Program-made: the position numbers and the translations under genes | Origin: Chryseobacterium cucumeris | Lineage (GTDB): Bacteria; Bacteroidota; Bacteroidia; Flavobacteriales; Weeksellaceae | Length of the DNA stretch: 64,000 nucleotides | Direction: 5' to 3' | Assembly (NCBI RefSeq): GCF_016775705.1 | Contig: NZ_CP068760.1 | Coordinates: forward strand, 2,046,001 to 2,110,000 | Shown: positions 8,127 to 16,836 of the stretch, one piece after another | Position numbering within the stretch: the stretch's first letter is position 1 | How the letters are laid out: every line of letters begins with the position of its first letter | The notes under the pieces: generated by a model | Databases searched by the model: none | What the model was told of the DNA's origin: nothing | What the model saw: only the letters and a program-made list of their open reading frames with translations

Positions 8127-8774
8127 CTATTCGTTGATAAATTTTTCGAGAAAGCCGATCAGTTTTATTCCGCCGTGGCTCCAGCGGATTCCGTGACCTT
8201 CTTTTTCCCGGACTTCAAAGACCAGCTCATGTTTATAATGAAAGAAGACATTCCACCAGGTTTTATTGTCAAGAATTTCATAGATTTTTGCCATGACCTT
8301 CTCCTGTTTCTGCTGATTGTTCCCTTTTATTTCGCCCCAGAAATCATCCATTCTTCCAATGTGTTTTTCCCAGGCTCTTTGTGCAATGGTAATTTCGTTA
8401 TTGAAAGGTTCCTGACAGGCATTGAGCAGCATGGTTTTCAACGGTGGAATGCCATTTTCATCGCGGATGCTTGCAGAGGTTAATCTTTGTCCTAAAATAT
8501 TCAGCCAGTGTTCAAAAGGAATTGCTTCCAGCGATGCTGCTTTTACCTCATCAGAATCGTTACTTTCCAGAATGGGAATGAATTTTCCAAAGCTTTCCTG
8601 CCTGTCAATAATTATTTCTTCATTAAAATAAGGCAGCTGCAATTCTAAAGTATTCTGCTTAAACCTATGAATATTTTCCTCCAGAGTTTCCAGGTGTTCT
8701 TCTGCTAAAAGGGCTTTGTATTTACCCTTCCATACTTCTGAAAACAGTGGAATATAAGGTTCAAACATATTCAT
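8127..8774 (-). CDS. conserved hypothetical protein paired with the DUF434 gene
   Basis: This 215-residue soluble, mostly helical protein has many Trp and aromatic residues (EHWLNILGQR, KHIGRMDDFWGEIKG, TWWNVFFHYKHELVF). I recognise no domain, signal peptide or catalytic motif. It starts 2 nt after the DUF434 gene stops, so the two are almost certainly co-transcribed and perhaps functionally linked. An alternative ATG lies two codons downstream. The function is unknown. Confidence 0.75.
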   Translation of the reverse strand: MNMFEPYIPLFSEVWKGKYKALLAEEHLETLEENIHRFKQNTLELQLPYFNEEIIIDRQESFGKFIPILESNDSDEVKAASLEAIPFEHWLNILGQRLTSASIRDENGIPPLKTMLLNACQEPFNNEITIAQRAWEKHIGRMDDFWGEIKGNNQQKQEKVMAKIYEILDNKTWWNVFFHYKHELVFEVREKEGHGIRWSHGGIKLIGFLEKFINE

Positions 8775-8776
8775 AC

Positions 8777-9490
8777 TTACTTTGTTTTGATAAGATTAAC
8801 AGAAAGATTTTCTTCACTGATCAGATAACCAATAAGATTGAACCATTCTTTGCAGTGATCGAGAATCCAGGCATCAGAAGAAATAATGATTCCCGAACTT
8901 TCTGCCAGAAATTTATCAGGATTAAACTGAAGATCAGCTTCCCAGTTGAGTCGATTCTGCTCAGCATATTCAAGAACAAGCTGTTTGATTCTTCCACTGT
9001 TGGAAACCGGTTGATCAAAAATCCATACAAGTTTCTGAATATGATTTTTCCGGTAAAAAGAAGCAATCAATTCAACTGCTCTTAAGGTTTGATTAACTCT
9101 TTTATAAGTTCCATGCACTCCTGAAAGGTCACGGATACAGCCATCCAATCCTTCAAAAACATAAGCTTCAGAAAGCAGACTTTCCAATAAAATAATAACA
9201 TTGAAACCATCAAGATATATTGTTTTCTCTTTTAAATCTGAAATATCAACATGCTTCAACTGTCTGTTATGAAGCTGTACATCGGATGCCGACATTCCTC
9301 TCAAAGCTTGTATCTGACGGGTTTTCAGACGGTACCTGTTACCAACGAGATCCGAAGTCGCTTTTTCCGGATAATCTCTGCTCAGCAGGTACTGCATGTC
9401 TTCAACGGCCAGTTTTAGCTTACTGACCTGTTTCTCTGAACCGAATAAAGTATCATCGCCGGTATTTTTTCCACGGTTTCTGTTATTCAT
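8777..9490 (-). CDS. DUF434/DUF5616 domain protein (PIN-like fold suspected)
   Basis: I start at the ATG at 9490, giving 237 residues. A TTG two codons upstream is the only extension. The N-terminal part (about 20-80) resembles DUF434, and the remainder carries the associated motif set IYLDGFNVIILLES, GVHGTYKRV, WIFDQPVSNSGRIK and GIIISSDAWILD. Acidic residues spaced this way recall PIN-like nuclease folds, but nuclease activity is inference. The family is found across archaea and bacteria without an assigned role. It is the first gene of a two-gene unit with the 215-aa protein. Confidence 0.85.
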   Translation of the reverse strand: MNNRNRGKNTGDDTLFGSEKQVSKLKLAVEDMQYLLSRDYPEKATSDLVGNRYRLKTRQIQALRGMSASDVQLHNRQLKHVDISDLKEKTIYLDGFNVIILLESLLSEAYVFEGLDGCIRDLSGVHGTYKRVNQTLRAVELIASFYRKNHIQKLVWIFDQPVSNSGRIKQLVLEYAEQNRLNWEADLQFNPDKFLAESSGIIISSDAWILDHCKEWFNLIGYLISEENLSVNLIKTK

Positions 9491-9531
9491 ATTCAAAAAT
9501 AAAGTTTTTGGTGGATGTTAGAAACCACCCC

Positions 9532-9556
9532 GTCAAAAATTCTTTGAATTTTTGAC
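9532..9556. repeat. 11-nt-arm palindrome in intergenic DNA
   Basis: GTCAAAAATTC and GAATTTTTGAC flank a 3-nt loop. It is embedded in CCACCCC...ACCCCTCC, which makes the whole element look like a mobile-type intergenic repeat. The 15-arm palindromes elsewhere in the window share the 3-nt loop. Confidence 0.7.
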
Positions 9557-9697
9557 ACCCCTCCAAAGGATGGGAATTTCACACCTTTGATTGTTAAATT
9601 TGTCAATGATATCATTTTTCTCATTCTGAATTGGGATCTGTTATGTTTTTTACAACAAAAGAGATATTTTGTACAACGCCGTGATATTTATTAGAAA

Positions 9698-9705
9698 TAA
9701 GTTTG
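9698..9705 (+). promoter_or_regulatory. -7 promoter element of the DUF4822 lipoprotein gene
   Basis: TAAGTTTG matches TAnnTTTG and lies 22 nt before the ATG. A TTTTG at 9667-9671 could be the -33 box, but the 26-nt spacing is longer than usual. Confidence 0.45.
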
Positions 9706-9727
9706 CAAAGACTTAAAAAATACTTTT

Positions 9728-10567
9728 ATGAATACACTGAAAAAATTATGTTATCTTTCTGCAGCGGTGCTGTTATCAGCGTCTTTCGTTTCATGCTCGA
9801 GTGATGACAATGAAATCATTATTGAACAGCAGACTCCCTCACAAGTACTGTCTTCTACGCCATGGGAAACTACCGGAGCTAAAGATAAAAACGGAAATAA
9901 TGTTGCCCTTACTGATGCCAGTGTAGCCGGATATGTAGGGTTTGCTTATTTCAAGGCAGACGGAAAGTTTGCGATCTACAACCTTACAGATGTATTGAGA
10001 TCTATGGGAACATGGTCTGTAGATGCTCAGGGTAAAACAAGAACTATTGCTGCATTAAACCCGGATGGAACCACTATTTTCACCCGTGATGTTGAAATTC
10101 TTGTGTTGAACAGAAATGAATTCACCTACAGAATCCGTCCTAATTCCAGTGATCCGTCTGTGTATTATGATATTATCCATACGAAAACTTCTCACGCTGA
10201 GCCAACGAACGGGCAGCTTACTTTAGCTTCTACTCCATGGGAAACAACAGGTGCCAGGGATAAAAGCGGAAATAATGTTGCTCTTACTGATACCAGTGTA
10301 GCCGGATATGTAGGATATTCTTACTTCAAAGCTAACGGAACTTTTAAAATTTTCGGTTTAAATGATATACTGCGATCTGAAGGAACATGGTCTATTTCTC
10401 CTGATGGAAAGAAGAGAACGCTTACGACTCCAACTTTTACGCGTGTTGTGGATATTCTGCTTCTGAACGAAACAACATTTACTTACAGAATTACTCCAGA
10501 TGCGGCTAACCCAGCTGTATTTTACGATATTATCCATACAAAAGTCAACCATAAGGAGCCTTTGTAA
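9728..10567 (+). CDS. lipoprotein with two tandem DUF4822 domains
   Basis: The 279-residue protein begins with a lipoprotein signal peptide whose lipobox ends FVSC (Cys about residue 23), followed by SSDDNE, a sequence suited to surface-exposed Bacteroidota lipoproteins. Two copies of a roughly 115-residue domain follow, beginning STPWETTGAKDKNGNNVAL and STPWETTGARDKSGNNVAL. Each copy ends with YDIIHTK. The domain matches DUF4822, which has no assigned function. The copies remain very similar at their starts, so the duplication is fairly recent or under constraint. The gene stands alone with its own promoter and terminator. Confidence 0.88.
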   Translation: MNTLKKLCYLSAAVLLSASFVSCSSDDNEIIIEQQTPSQVLSSTPWETTGAKDKNGNNVALTDASVAGYVGFAYFKADGKFAIYNLTDVLRSMGTWSVDAQGKTRTIAALNPDGTTIFTRDVEILVLNRNEFTYRIRPNSSDPSVYYDIIHTKTSHAEPTNGQLTLASTPWETTGARDKSGNNVALTDTSVAGYVGYSYFKANGTFKIFGLNDILRSEGTWSISPDGKKRTLTTPTFTRVVDILLLNETTFTYRITPDAANPAVFYDIIHTKVNHKEPL

Positions 10568-10593
10568 TGATTATTTTTTTTATAATAAGGAAG

Positions 10594-10620
10594 AACCTGC
10601 TCAGTAACGGGCAGGTTTTT
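10594..10620 (+). terminator. intrinsic terminator after the DUF4822 gene
   Basis: AACCTGC pairs with GCAGGTT around a 10-nt loop, followed by a T run. It lies 27 nt after the stop codon. Confidence 0.8.
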
Positions 10621-10658
10621 ATATGTTTTAATTAAAGGAATGTTCCGTTAGTAACTTA

Positions 10659-11708
10659 TCATTTGTATTCTTCCCACCATTTTTTCCAGTTTACTTTTCC
10701 CAGCTGATCCAGATTTACTTTTTCCCCGATCATCGGAAGGGTAACCGGGATATTGTTTTCTTCAGCATGTTTTGAAGCCAGCTCTAAAGGTTCGTACCAG
10801 ATATGCTGTGCAAGCTTGAATTTGGAATTGTGTACCGGGATAAAGTTTTGGGCTTTTAATTCTTTTATTTCTTTCATCAGCTGGTCCGGCAATGTATGGA
10901 TATAAGGCCACTTTTCGTTATACTGTCCATTTTCCATTACTGCCAGATCAAATGGCCCGAATTTCTCTCCGATTTCTGTAAAATGATTCCCATAACCGCT
11001 ATCTCCTCCTAAAAACAGATTTTTGGAAGGTGTTTTTAAAACGAAGGAGGTCCAGAGCGAGATATTACGGTTCAATAATCTTCCTGAAAAGTGTCTTGCC
11101 GGAGTAAGCGTGATTCTGAAGCCTTCTGCAATATCTATACTTTCCCACCAGTTCTTTTCAATAATTGTATCAAATGTCCAGCCCCAGTATTCAAAATGCT
11201 GTCCGGTCCCTAGCCCGCAAATAACTTTTCCTACTTTATCTTTTAATTGCTGAACGGTTTTATAATCCAGATGATCCCAATGGTCATGTGAAATAAGAAG
11301 GAAGTCAATCTCTGGCATATGTTCCGGTTTGTAATAATCGGATCCCTGAAAAGCTTTTATTGAACCCGGCATCGGAGAGGCATTTCCACTGAAAACTGGA
11401 TCTATTAAGAATGTCTTTCCATCAACTTGTATGAAATAAGAACTATGCCCAAACCATATCAGCACATTTTCATCCGGTTGAAGATTTTTAAGATCAGTCT
11501 CTACAAAAGGGAGCGTTGTTTTGGGTGATGTGTTTTCTATTTTGCATAGGCTTTGAAGGAGTAATTTAGTCATACTCTCTCCTTCTAACAGTGCCGGGGT
11601 TGTCAATATATTCTGAAACCGGCCGTTCAGATAATTGGGCAGTGTACTGAAATATTCTTTTCTTTTTTCATCGGGAAACTGTCCCAGCTGCTTTTTTAAA
11701 CTTTTCAT
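10659..11708 (-). CDS. MBL-fold metallo-hydrolase, NAPE-PLD/UlaG-like
   Basis: The 349-residue protein has the metallo-beta-lactamase signature LLISHDHWDHLDY near residues 140-150, preceded by VLIWFGHSSYFIQVDGKTFL. Later come LTPARHFSGR, FLGGDSGYG and FIPVHNSKF, the remaining metal ligands. The WFGHSS start and HxHxDH plus long N-terminal arm match the NAPE-PLD-like branch of the fold, which includes phospholipase D-type and L-ascorbate-6-phosphate lactonase (UlaG) enzymes. There is no signal peptide. The substrate cannot be told from sequence, and the gene appears monocistronic. Confidence 0.88.
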   Translation of the reverse strand: MKSLKKQLGQFPDEKRKEYFSTLPNYLNGRFQNILTTPALLEGESMTKLLLQSLCKIENTSPKTTLPFVETDLKNLQPDENVLIWFGHSSYFIQVDGKTFLIDPVFSGNASPMPGSIKAFQGSDYYKPEHMPEIDFLLISHDHWDHLDYKTVQQLKDKVGKVICGLGTGQHFEYWGWTFDTIIEKNWWESIDIAEGFRITLTPARHFSGRLLNRNISLWTSFVLKTPSKNLFLGGDSGYGNHFTEIGEKFGPFDLAVMENGQYNEKWPYIHTLPDQLMKEIKELKAQNFIPVHNSKFKLAQHIWYEPLELASKHAEENNIPVTLPMIGEKVNLDQLGKVNWKKWWEEYK

Positions 11709-11866
11709 TTATTTTATTTTAAATCCATCCCGGTTTCTAAAGAAATGCTCTTTATCTTATTGGGGTGTGAAACTTTACTATAAAATAAATATAAGCATAA
11801 GATTCTGAGATGTGAAAATAAAGGATGTTGAAATTTTAATTCTTTATGATTTAATGAAAACTATTC

Positions 11867-12562
11867 TTAAAAAATCCATTTAACCAGTCCAAGTACAAAG
11901 ATTCCTAACACTATGCAACCTATTATCATTAAAGCAAAAGTCTGCGCAAATTCTGTCCAATACTTTTTTTTATCGAAAGTAAAATCACTGTGGTTGATAT
12001 AATAGACGTCATATACCAAAGGATCTATGCGCAAATCCGGCCGAAAATGTACAATTCCCTGGATATATCTTCTTCGTAGAGCTTTTAAATTTCCGATATA
12101 GTAGCTGTAACCGGCATCAGTTCCGTCAAAATCTACATCTGCTGCCGAACCATTGTGCTTTACATTCAATACATAAATCTTGTTTCGTGGGCTGATACTT
12201 ACATCATATACATCCGGAAGGTTATATTTTTCCAGATCATGATAAAGAATTTGATCTATTGTTCCATCGGCTCTTTCGTAATGAATTCCTTTATCATCAA
12301 CCTGTATCTTTCGGACTACTCTTTTTCTGATTCTCTTCTGATACCTGAAGAAACGGTATAAACCAAAAGCAAGAGCCGGATAGTATAATATTGCCACAAT
12401 AATAAATATGAACAGTTTATCACTCACCACAACGGGTAATCCCAATACCAGCAGAAATGCCGTCAACAATAAAAGCACTCCAAAAGTCCTGGTTATCCAG
12501 GTCATGAAGCACCATGTTTCAGATGTTAATGGCAAAAAATCTTTTCTTGAATCCTCTTGCAT
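11867..12562 (-). CDS. integral membrane protein of unknown function
   Basis: I start at the ATG at 12562 (231 residues). The open frame continues to a TTG at 12631, but the terminator hairpin at 12594-12624 lies inside that extension. Two N-terminal membrane segments (TFGVLLLLTAFLLVLGL and LFIFIIVAILYYPALAFGLY) are followed by a basic stretch, a soluble beta-rich domain (about 80-200) and a third membrane segment at the C-terminus (MIIGCIVLGIFVLGL). The soluble part contains DDKGIHYERADG, similar in style to PH-like/YcxB membrane proteins, but I do not assign a family. It sits downstream of phoD beyond a terminator. Confidence 0.75.
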   Translation of the reverse strand: MQEDSRKDFLPLTSETWCFMTWITRTFGVLLLLTAFLLVLGLPVVVSDKLFIFIIVAILYYPALAFGLYRFFRYQKRIRKRVVRKIQVDDKGIHYERADGTIDQILYHDLEKYNLPDVYDVSISPRNKIYVLNVKHNGSAADVDFDGTDAGYSYYIGNLKALRRRYIQGIVHFRPDLRIDPLVYDVYYINHSDFTFDKKKYWTEFAQTFALMIIGCIVLGIFVLGLVKWIF

Positions 12563-12593
12563 CTGTTTAATATACGAAAAAAGTAAATAATAC

Positions 12594-12628
12594 AAAAGAG
12601 TCACAGCGGCACCATGACTCTTTTTTAT
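12594..12628. terminator. terminator downstream of phoD
   Basis: AAAAGAGTCA and TGACTCTTTT form a 10-bp stem with an 11-nt loop. A/T runs flank both sides, so it could act on either strand. It lies 37 nt past the phoD stop on the minus strand. Confidence 0.75.
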
Positions 12629-12660
12629 CAAATTGAAAATAAGATATAATTAAATTGAAA

Positions 12661-14412
12661 CTATGAAATCGTATAGGTCTTTTCTGTAGTGGTATTGTAG
12701 GTATCGGAAACCACATTGTCTACAAACCTCCACTCTGCAGTAGAACTTCCGGTGGTAAATTTCACATGCAGATATCCTCTTTTATAAAGATTGGCATATT
12801 CCAGGTCATCAATCAATAATGAAAATGCCTGAGCCAGTTCTATCGCTTTGGCAGGATCCGAAGTGATTCCCAGATATCCTTCAAGGCCGGGAGAAGAAAC
12901 GGAACTGCAGGCAAGTTCTGTCCCGATAAATTTACCCTGTGCATCAGTCAGTTTTCCTAACCATGCATTGTGGGTGTCTCCTGCCAGTACCACTACATTT
13001 TTTCCTGCAAGAACAGAATAAAGCTGTTCTCTTTCTATGAAATATCCATCCCATGCATCCAGATTGTATGGTAAAGTCGTTGTGATTCTTGCAATTTCCT
13101 GCGGTGTCAATGTAGGATCCTGTTGTTGATGTCTTGTTTTAAGAATAATCAACTGAGTGATGGTATTCTGAAACACCTGCATAGTAGCCGGCTGTGCACT
13201 TCCATACTGTTTAATTTCCGCAAGAATCTGATTCAGCAGCATCAAAAGCTCTGCAGGAACCATCATTTTCGTCATTAAAATCTGTTGTCCAAGCACTTTC
13301 CATTTGGCTGTATCACCATTGATCTGGGCATTCAGCCATGACATCTGCTCGTTTCCGATCAGTTTTCTGCTGGTGCTTAAGAAATCTGTTTTAAACTGTG
13401 TCTGATTAAAACTTCCTGTATTATCAAGATAATCCGAATATTCCATTTGTTTATCCCTTGCAATCACCCTTGTATCCATCATGTAAAGGGAAACGATATT
13501 CCCGAAGCTGAAACTTCTGTAAATTCTCATATCTTTCCCTGTTTTAAGAGGAATATATTCGCTGTATGCCTGAAATGCAGCCATTTTTCTTGCCTGAAAA
13601 TCTCCTTCGTTCGGCTGATGGTTTTCTGCTCCTGTTTTATAGGTATCATTGGCAAACTCATGATCATCCCAGACACAGATGAAAGGCTTTTTCTGGTGAA
13701 GAAGCTGAAGATTTTTATCTCCTCTGTACTGCCTGTATCGTTCCCTGTAATCATTGAGGGTAAGGATTTCCTTTGCCGGCTGATGCGCTCTTCCCAGCTG
13801 ATTGGTGTAGGGGTTTGTTCCATATTGTCCGGGAGCATATTCATAAATATAGTCTCCAAGGTGTACGACAACATCTGCTTCAGATTTTGCAATCGCACCA
13901 TACACATTGAAAAGTCCTGCAGGAAAGTTGGAACAAGATACGACAGCCATTTTTACTTCACTTACAGCATCAGATTTTGAAGGTAAAGTAAGGGTTTCTC
14001 CTGTTACGCTGACTTCCTTAGTTGTATTGTTATAGAATCTGTAATAATATTTTGTATTGGAAGAGATATTCTGTACATCTACCGCTATAGTAAAATCATT
14101 TACCAGTGCAGCATTTGCCTGACCTCTTCTTACTACTTCTGAAAAATTGCTGTTTTTACTGATTTCCCATGTAATCTCTGCATCTGTTCCTTTTGAATAC
14201 CGGGTCCAGATAATAATTCCTGTTGCGCTGGGATCAAAACTTGCTACCCCGGATTCAAAACCTCCGTTTTGGAGATTATCGGGGGCATTTCCATTTTCAG
14301 TAAAATCGTCGCTGCAGCTTTCAATTAAAGGAGCTAAGAAAATTCCTCCGGCAGCCAATAGTGAATTTTTAAGAAACCTTCTTCTGTTGAGTGGATTGTT
14401 GTTTTCCATCAT
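12661..14412 (-). CDS. phoD: PhoD-family alkaline phosphatase/phospholipase D, Tat-exported
   Basis: The 583-residue protein starts with a twin-arginine signal (NRRRFLKNSLLAAGG) followed by a lipobox-like IESC, so it is probably a Tat-exported lipoprotein. A PhoD N-terminal beta domain (GVASFDPSATGIIIWTRYS) precedes the catalytic domain with VVHLGDYIYEY, CVWDDHEFANDTY and VVLAGDTHNAW, which hold the Fe/Ca ligands of PhoD phosphatases. These enzymes release phosphate from mono- and diesters outside the cytoplasm. There is no visible Pho-box and no phosphate-transport neighbour. Confidence 0.94.
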   Translation of the reverse strand: MMENNNPLNRRRFLKNSLLAAGGIFLAPLIESCSDDFTENGNAPDNLQNGGFESGVASFDPSATGIIIWTRYSKGTDAEITWEISKNSNFSEVVRRGQANAALVNDFTIAVDVQNISSNTKYYYRFYNNTTKEVSVTGETLTLPSKSDAVSEVKMAVVSCSNFPAGLFNVYGAIAKSEADVVVHLGDYIYEYAPGQYGTNPYTNQLGRAHQPAKEILTLNDYRERYRQYRGDKNLQLLHQKKPFICVWDDHEFANDTYKTGAENHQPNEGDFQARKMAAFQAYSEYIPLKTGKDMRIYRSFSFGNIVSLYMMDTRVIARDKQMEYSDYLDNTGSFNQTQFKTDFLSTSRKLIGNEQMSWLNAQINGDTAKWKVLGQQILMTKMMVPAELLMLLNQILAEIKQYGSAQPATMQVFQNTITQLIILKTRHQQQDPTLTPQEIARITTTLPYNLDAWDGYFIEREQLYSVLAGKNVVVLAGDTHNAWLGKLTDAQGKFIGTELACSSVSSPGLEGYLGITSDPAKAIELAQAFSLLIDDLEYANLYKRGYLHVKFTTGSSTAEWRFVDNVVSDTYNTTTEKTYTIS

Positions 14413-14555
14413 TACTTTTTTTGCAAAGCAACGGTATCCGGAGAAGACGGCTGTTAACTGTGTTTTAAATATATTTTATGATTTTTTAAACAAATGTTTA
14501 ATGTTATGCATAAGAAATTAAATCATGACACATATTGCTGTAATGGGCAAACACA

Positions 14556-14586
14556 AAAGGAAACCTTTCCGGCTTCCTTTTTTAAC
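14556..14586 (-). terminator. terminator at the end of the radical-SAM RiPP operon
   Basis: AAAAGGAA and TTCCTTTT form the stem (extended by an imperfect ACC/GGC step) around TTTCC. On the minus strand the hairpin lies about 60 nt after the ABC transporter stop codon. The run of T is stronger on the plus strand, so the direction is uncertain. Confidence 0.55.
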
Positions 14587-14640
14587 AAGCTCCATAGAAG
14601 AAACTTTGTTTTCATCAAATATATTATTTAAGGTCTTCTT

Positions 14641-16827
14641 TTATTCTCCCAATTCCAGCTGGTTTCTGACCAAATTAAAATATTCTCCTTTTTTGGATAC
14701 TAATTCCTGGTGGTTACCCTGCTCTACAACTTCGCCCTTTTTCAAAACAATAATATTGTCTGCACTTTTTACTGTGGATAAACGGTGTGCAATGATAACA
14801 ACAGTTCTTCCCTTAAAAAACTCCTGTAAATTATCATGTATAATTTTTTCATTTTCTGCATCCAGTGCAGAAGTAGCTTCATCAAAGAAAATAAAATCCG
14901 GATTTTTATATACAGCCCTTGCAATAAGAATACGTTGTTTCTGTCCTCCGCTTAAATCATCTCCTGCGGCTCCTATTTTGGTATCAAATCCTAAAGGAAG
15001 ACTTTGAATCATTTCGTATATATTGGCTAATTTACAGGCACTGATCAATAATTTTTCATCTGCGTCTTCCTGCATGGCAATATTCTCCCTTATGGTTCCG
15101 CTGAATATGTATGAGTCCTGAAGAACAACTCCACAATTGCTTCTCCACCAATCATGATTGATCTGAAACAGCCCTTCCTGCCCGATGTTCAGATCTCCTT
15201 CTGAAGAGGGATAAAATCCCAGAAGAAGTTTGGATAATGTGGTTTTCCCACTTCCGCTTTCTCCAACTATGGCAAGAACTTTCCCGTTAGGAATTTTAAA
15301 ATTGATATTTTTTAAAACATAGGGCTGATGTCCCCCCGGATATTTGAACCATACATTATTTAAACTAATATCCTTACTCAGCAGAGCCTGATTTCCCTCT
15401 TTTAAATTAAGGTTTTCATCGGTTTGCTGTAGAATTTCCTGAACTCTTTTATACACTAAACTTGAATCCTGAAATGAGCGGAAAAACGCGACCAGATTTT
15501 CTATGGGTGCGGAAGCAATACCTATAATATATCCTATACTCAGCATCTCACCAACCGTCATTTTCCCAAGTGATACCCAATACACGCAAAAAAAGGTAGT
15601 TGAAAATATAAATAACTGTTTAATAATGCTGGTAACATTGGTTTGATAAATATCCAGGATAAGACTTTTTACTTTGGTCTTATATATTTTTTTCTGCAGC
15701 TCTTCCCACTTTGATATCCTTGAAATATGAGCATTACTAATTTTAACAGAAACCATCCCGGTAATCATCTCAACAAGATGATTTTTGCTTTCTGAATTTA
15801 ATTTAAAGGCATAATAATCTATAATCCTTCTTTTATTATGAAACAAGTAAATCCATACAGTGGAAAAAACGGCAATTCCCAGAAACCCCAATGCTATATA
15901 CTGGTTATATATTAAAAGCCTTATTATAAGTACAATCAGTAAAAAAACTGATAAAATATTCGATAACAATTGTCTGGTTAATAACTGTTCTATTTTTGAC
16001 TGTTCTTCTATTTTCTGTAATAGGTCTGTATATAATCTGTTTTCAAAAAAAGAGACGGGAAGTCTGACTGTTTTCTGCAGCAAGTCATTCAGCATTTTAA
16101 TGCTTACCTGTGAGCTAAAGTGTACTCCTACAAAATTCTGAAGGATATTGATGAGTATCTGCCCTCCATACAAAAGCATCTGAAATCCAAAAATTCCAAT
16201 GATCACTTTTCCTTCTTTCGACTTCATTCCTTCGTCAAACATTTTCTGAATCAGCTGAGGAAAGATATAGGAAATAACAGAACTTATGGTAATTAAAAAA
16301 ATCAGCAGTCCAATTTTGAAATTTTGTTTTTCTAAAACTGAACGAATATAGCTTTTGAAAATTTTTAAATCCTGCTGTTCAAAAGGAGGTTTAAACTCAA
16401 CAAACTCTTCTTTCGGGATTAATTGTAATCCAATCCCTTCGTTATCTGCGGACGAAATCCAAAGCTTTACAAACTGCTCTTTTTTAAGCTTTAGTCTGCC
16501 ATATTTGGGATCTGAGATATAATAAAAATTATTTTTGATTTTATAGAGTACAACAAAATGCTCCTGCTCCCAATGTAAAATGCAGGGTAAATGAACATCC
16601 TCGTTCAGTGTAGACAAAGGAACCTTAAAGGGAGTTGTATGAAAATACAGCTTTTTACCGGCATCATTAATATCTGCCAGAGTAACCCCGGAGCGGGTAA
16701 CTTCAGTAAGGTTTCTCAGATATACCAGGTCACAATCTTTACCGTAATATTTTAGAATAATCTTAAGGCAAACCGGACCGCAATCCATCTGTTCTATTTG
16801 GGAATAAAAGGGAAATTTGTTGAACAC
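14641..16827 (-). CDS. C39-peptidase-containing ABC exporter (PCAT) for GG-leader peptides
   Basis: The 728-residue protein combines an N-terminal C39 protease, a six-helix membrane domain (about 165-440) and an ATPase. Protease residues are Gln10, Cys16 (MDCGPVCL), His90 (EHFVVLY) and Asp106 (SDPKYG). The ATPase has GESGSGKTT, LSGGQKQR, FIFFDEATSALD and IAHRLST. PCATs cleave double-glycine leaders and export the core in one step. No in-frame ATG precedes the GTG at 16827, and the protease begins immediately, so GTG is the start. It is the last gene of the RiPP operon and is expected to process the five precursors encoded upstream. It is the only GG-protease in the window. Confidence 0.95.
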   Translation of the reverse strand: MFNKFPFYSQIEQMDCGPVCLKIILKYYGKDCDLVYLRNLTEVTRSGVTLADINDAGKKLYFHTTPFKVPLSTLNEDVHLPCILHWEQEHFVVLYKIKNNFYYISDPKYGRLKLKKEQFVKLWISSADNEGIGLQLIPKEEFVEFKPPFEQQDLKIFKSYIRSVLEKQNFKIGLLIFLITISSVISYIFPQLIQKMFDEGMKSKEGKVIIGIFGFQMLLYGGQILINILQNFVGVHFSSQVSIKMLNDLLQKTVRLPVSFFENRLYTDLLQKIEEQSKIEQLLTRQLLSNILSVFLLIVLIIRLLIYNQYIALGFLGIAVFSTVWIYLFHNKRRIIDYYAFKLNSESKNHLVEMITGMVSVKISNAHISRISKWEELQKKIYKTKVKSLILDIYQTNVTSIIKQLFIFSTTFFCVYWVSLGKMTVGEMLSIGYIIGIASAPIENLVAFFRSFQDSSLVYKRVQEILQQTDENLNLKEGNQALLSKDISLNNVWFKYPGGHQPYVLKNINFKIPNGKVLAIVGESGSGKTTLSKLLLGFYPSSEGDLNIGQEGLFQINHDWWRSNCGVVLQDSYIFSGTIRENIAMQEDADEKLLISACKLANIYEMIQSLPLGFDTKIGAAGDDLSGGQKQRILIARAVYKNPDFIFFDEATSALDAENEKIIHDNLQEFFKGRTVVIIAHRLSTVKSADNIIVLKKGEVVEQGNHQELVSKKGEYFNLVRNQLELGE

Positions 16828-16836
16828 AATAATAAG

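Noticed and set aside
7988..8137. Possible 49-residue ORF between tatD and the 215-residue gene
   Set aside because: It overlaps the end of the 8127-8774 gene, has a low-complexity Lys/Arg stretch and no RBS or promoter pattern. The DNA near 8088-8114 looks like a degraded intergenic repeat.
12563..12631. Longer start for the membrane protein at 12631
   Set aside because: It is a TTG, and the phoD terminator hairpin lies inside the extension. The ATG at 12562 avoids both.
13447..13980. Long opposite-strand frames inside phoD and other genes
   Set aside because: They lie entirely within well-supported genes on the other strand, and lack domains, signals or neighbours.
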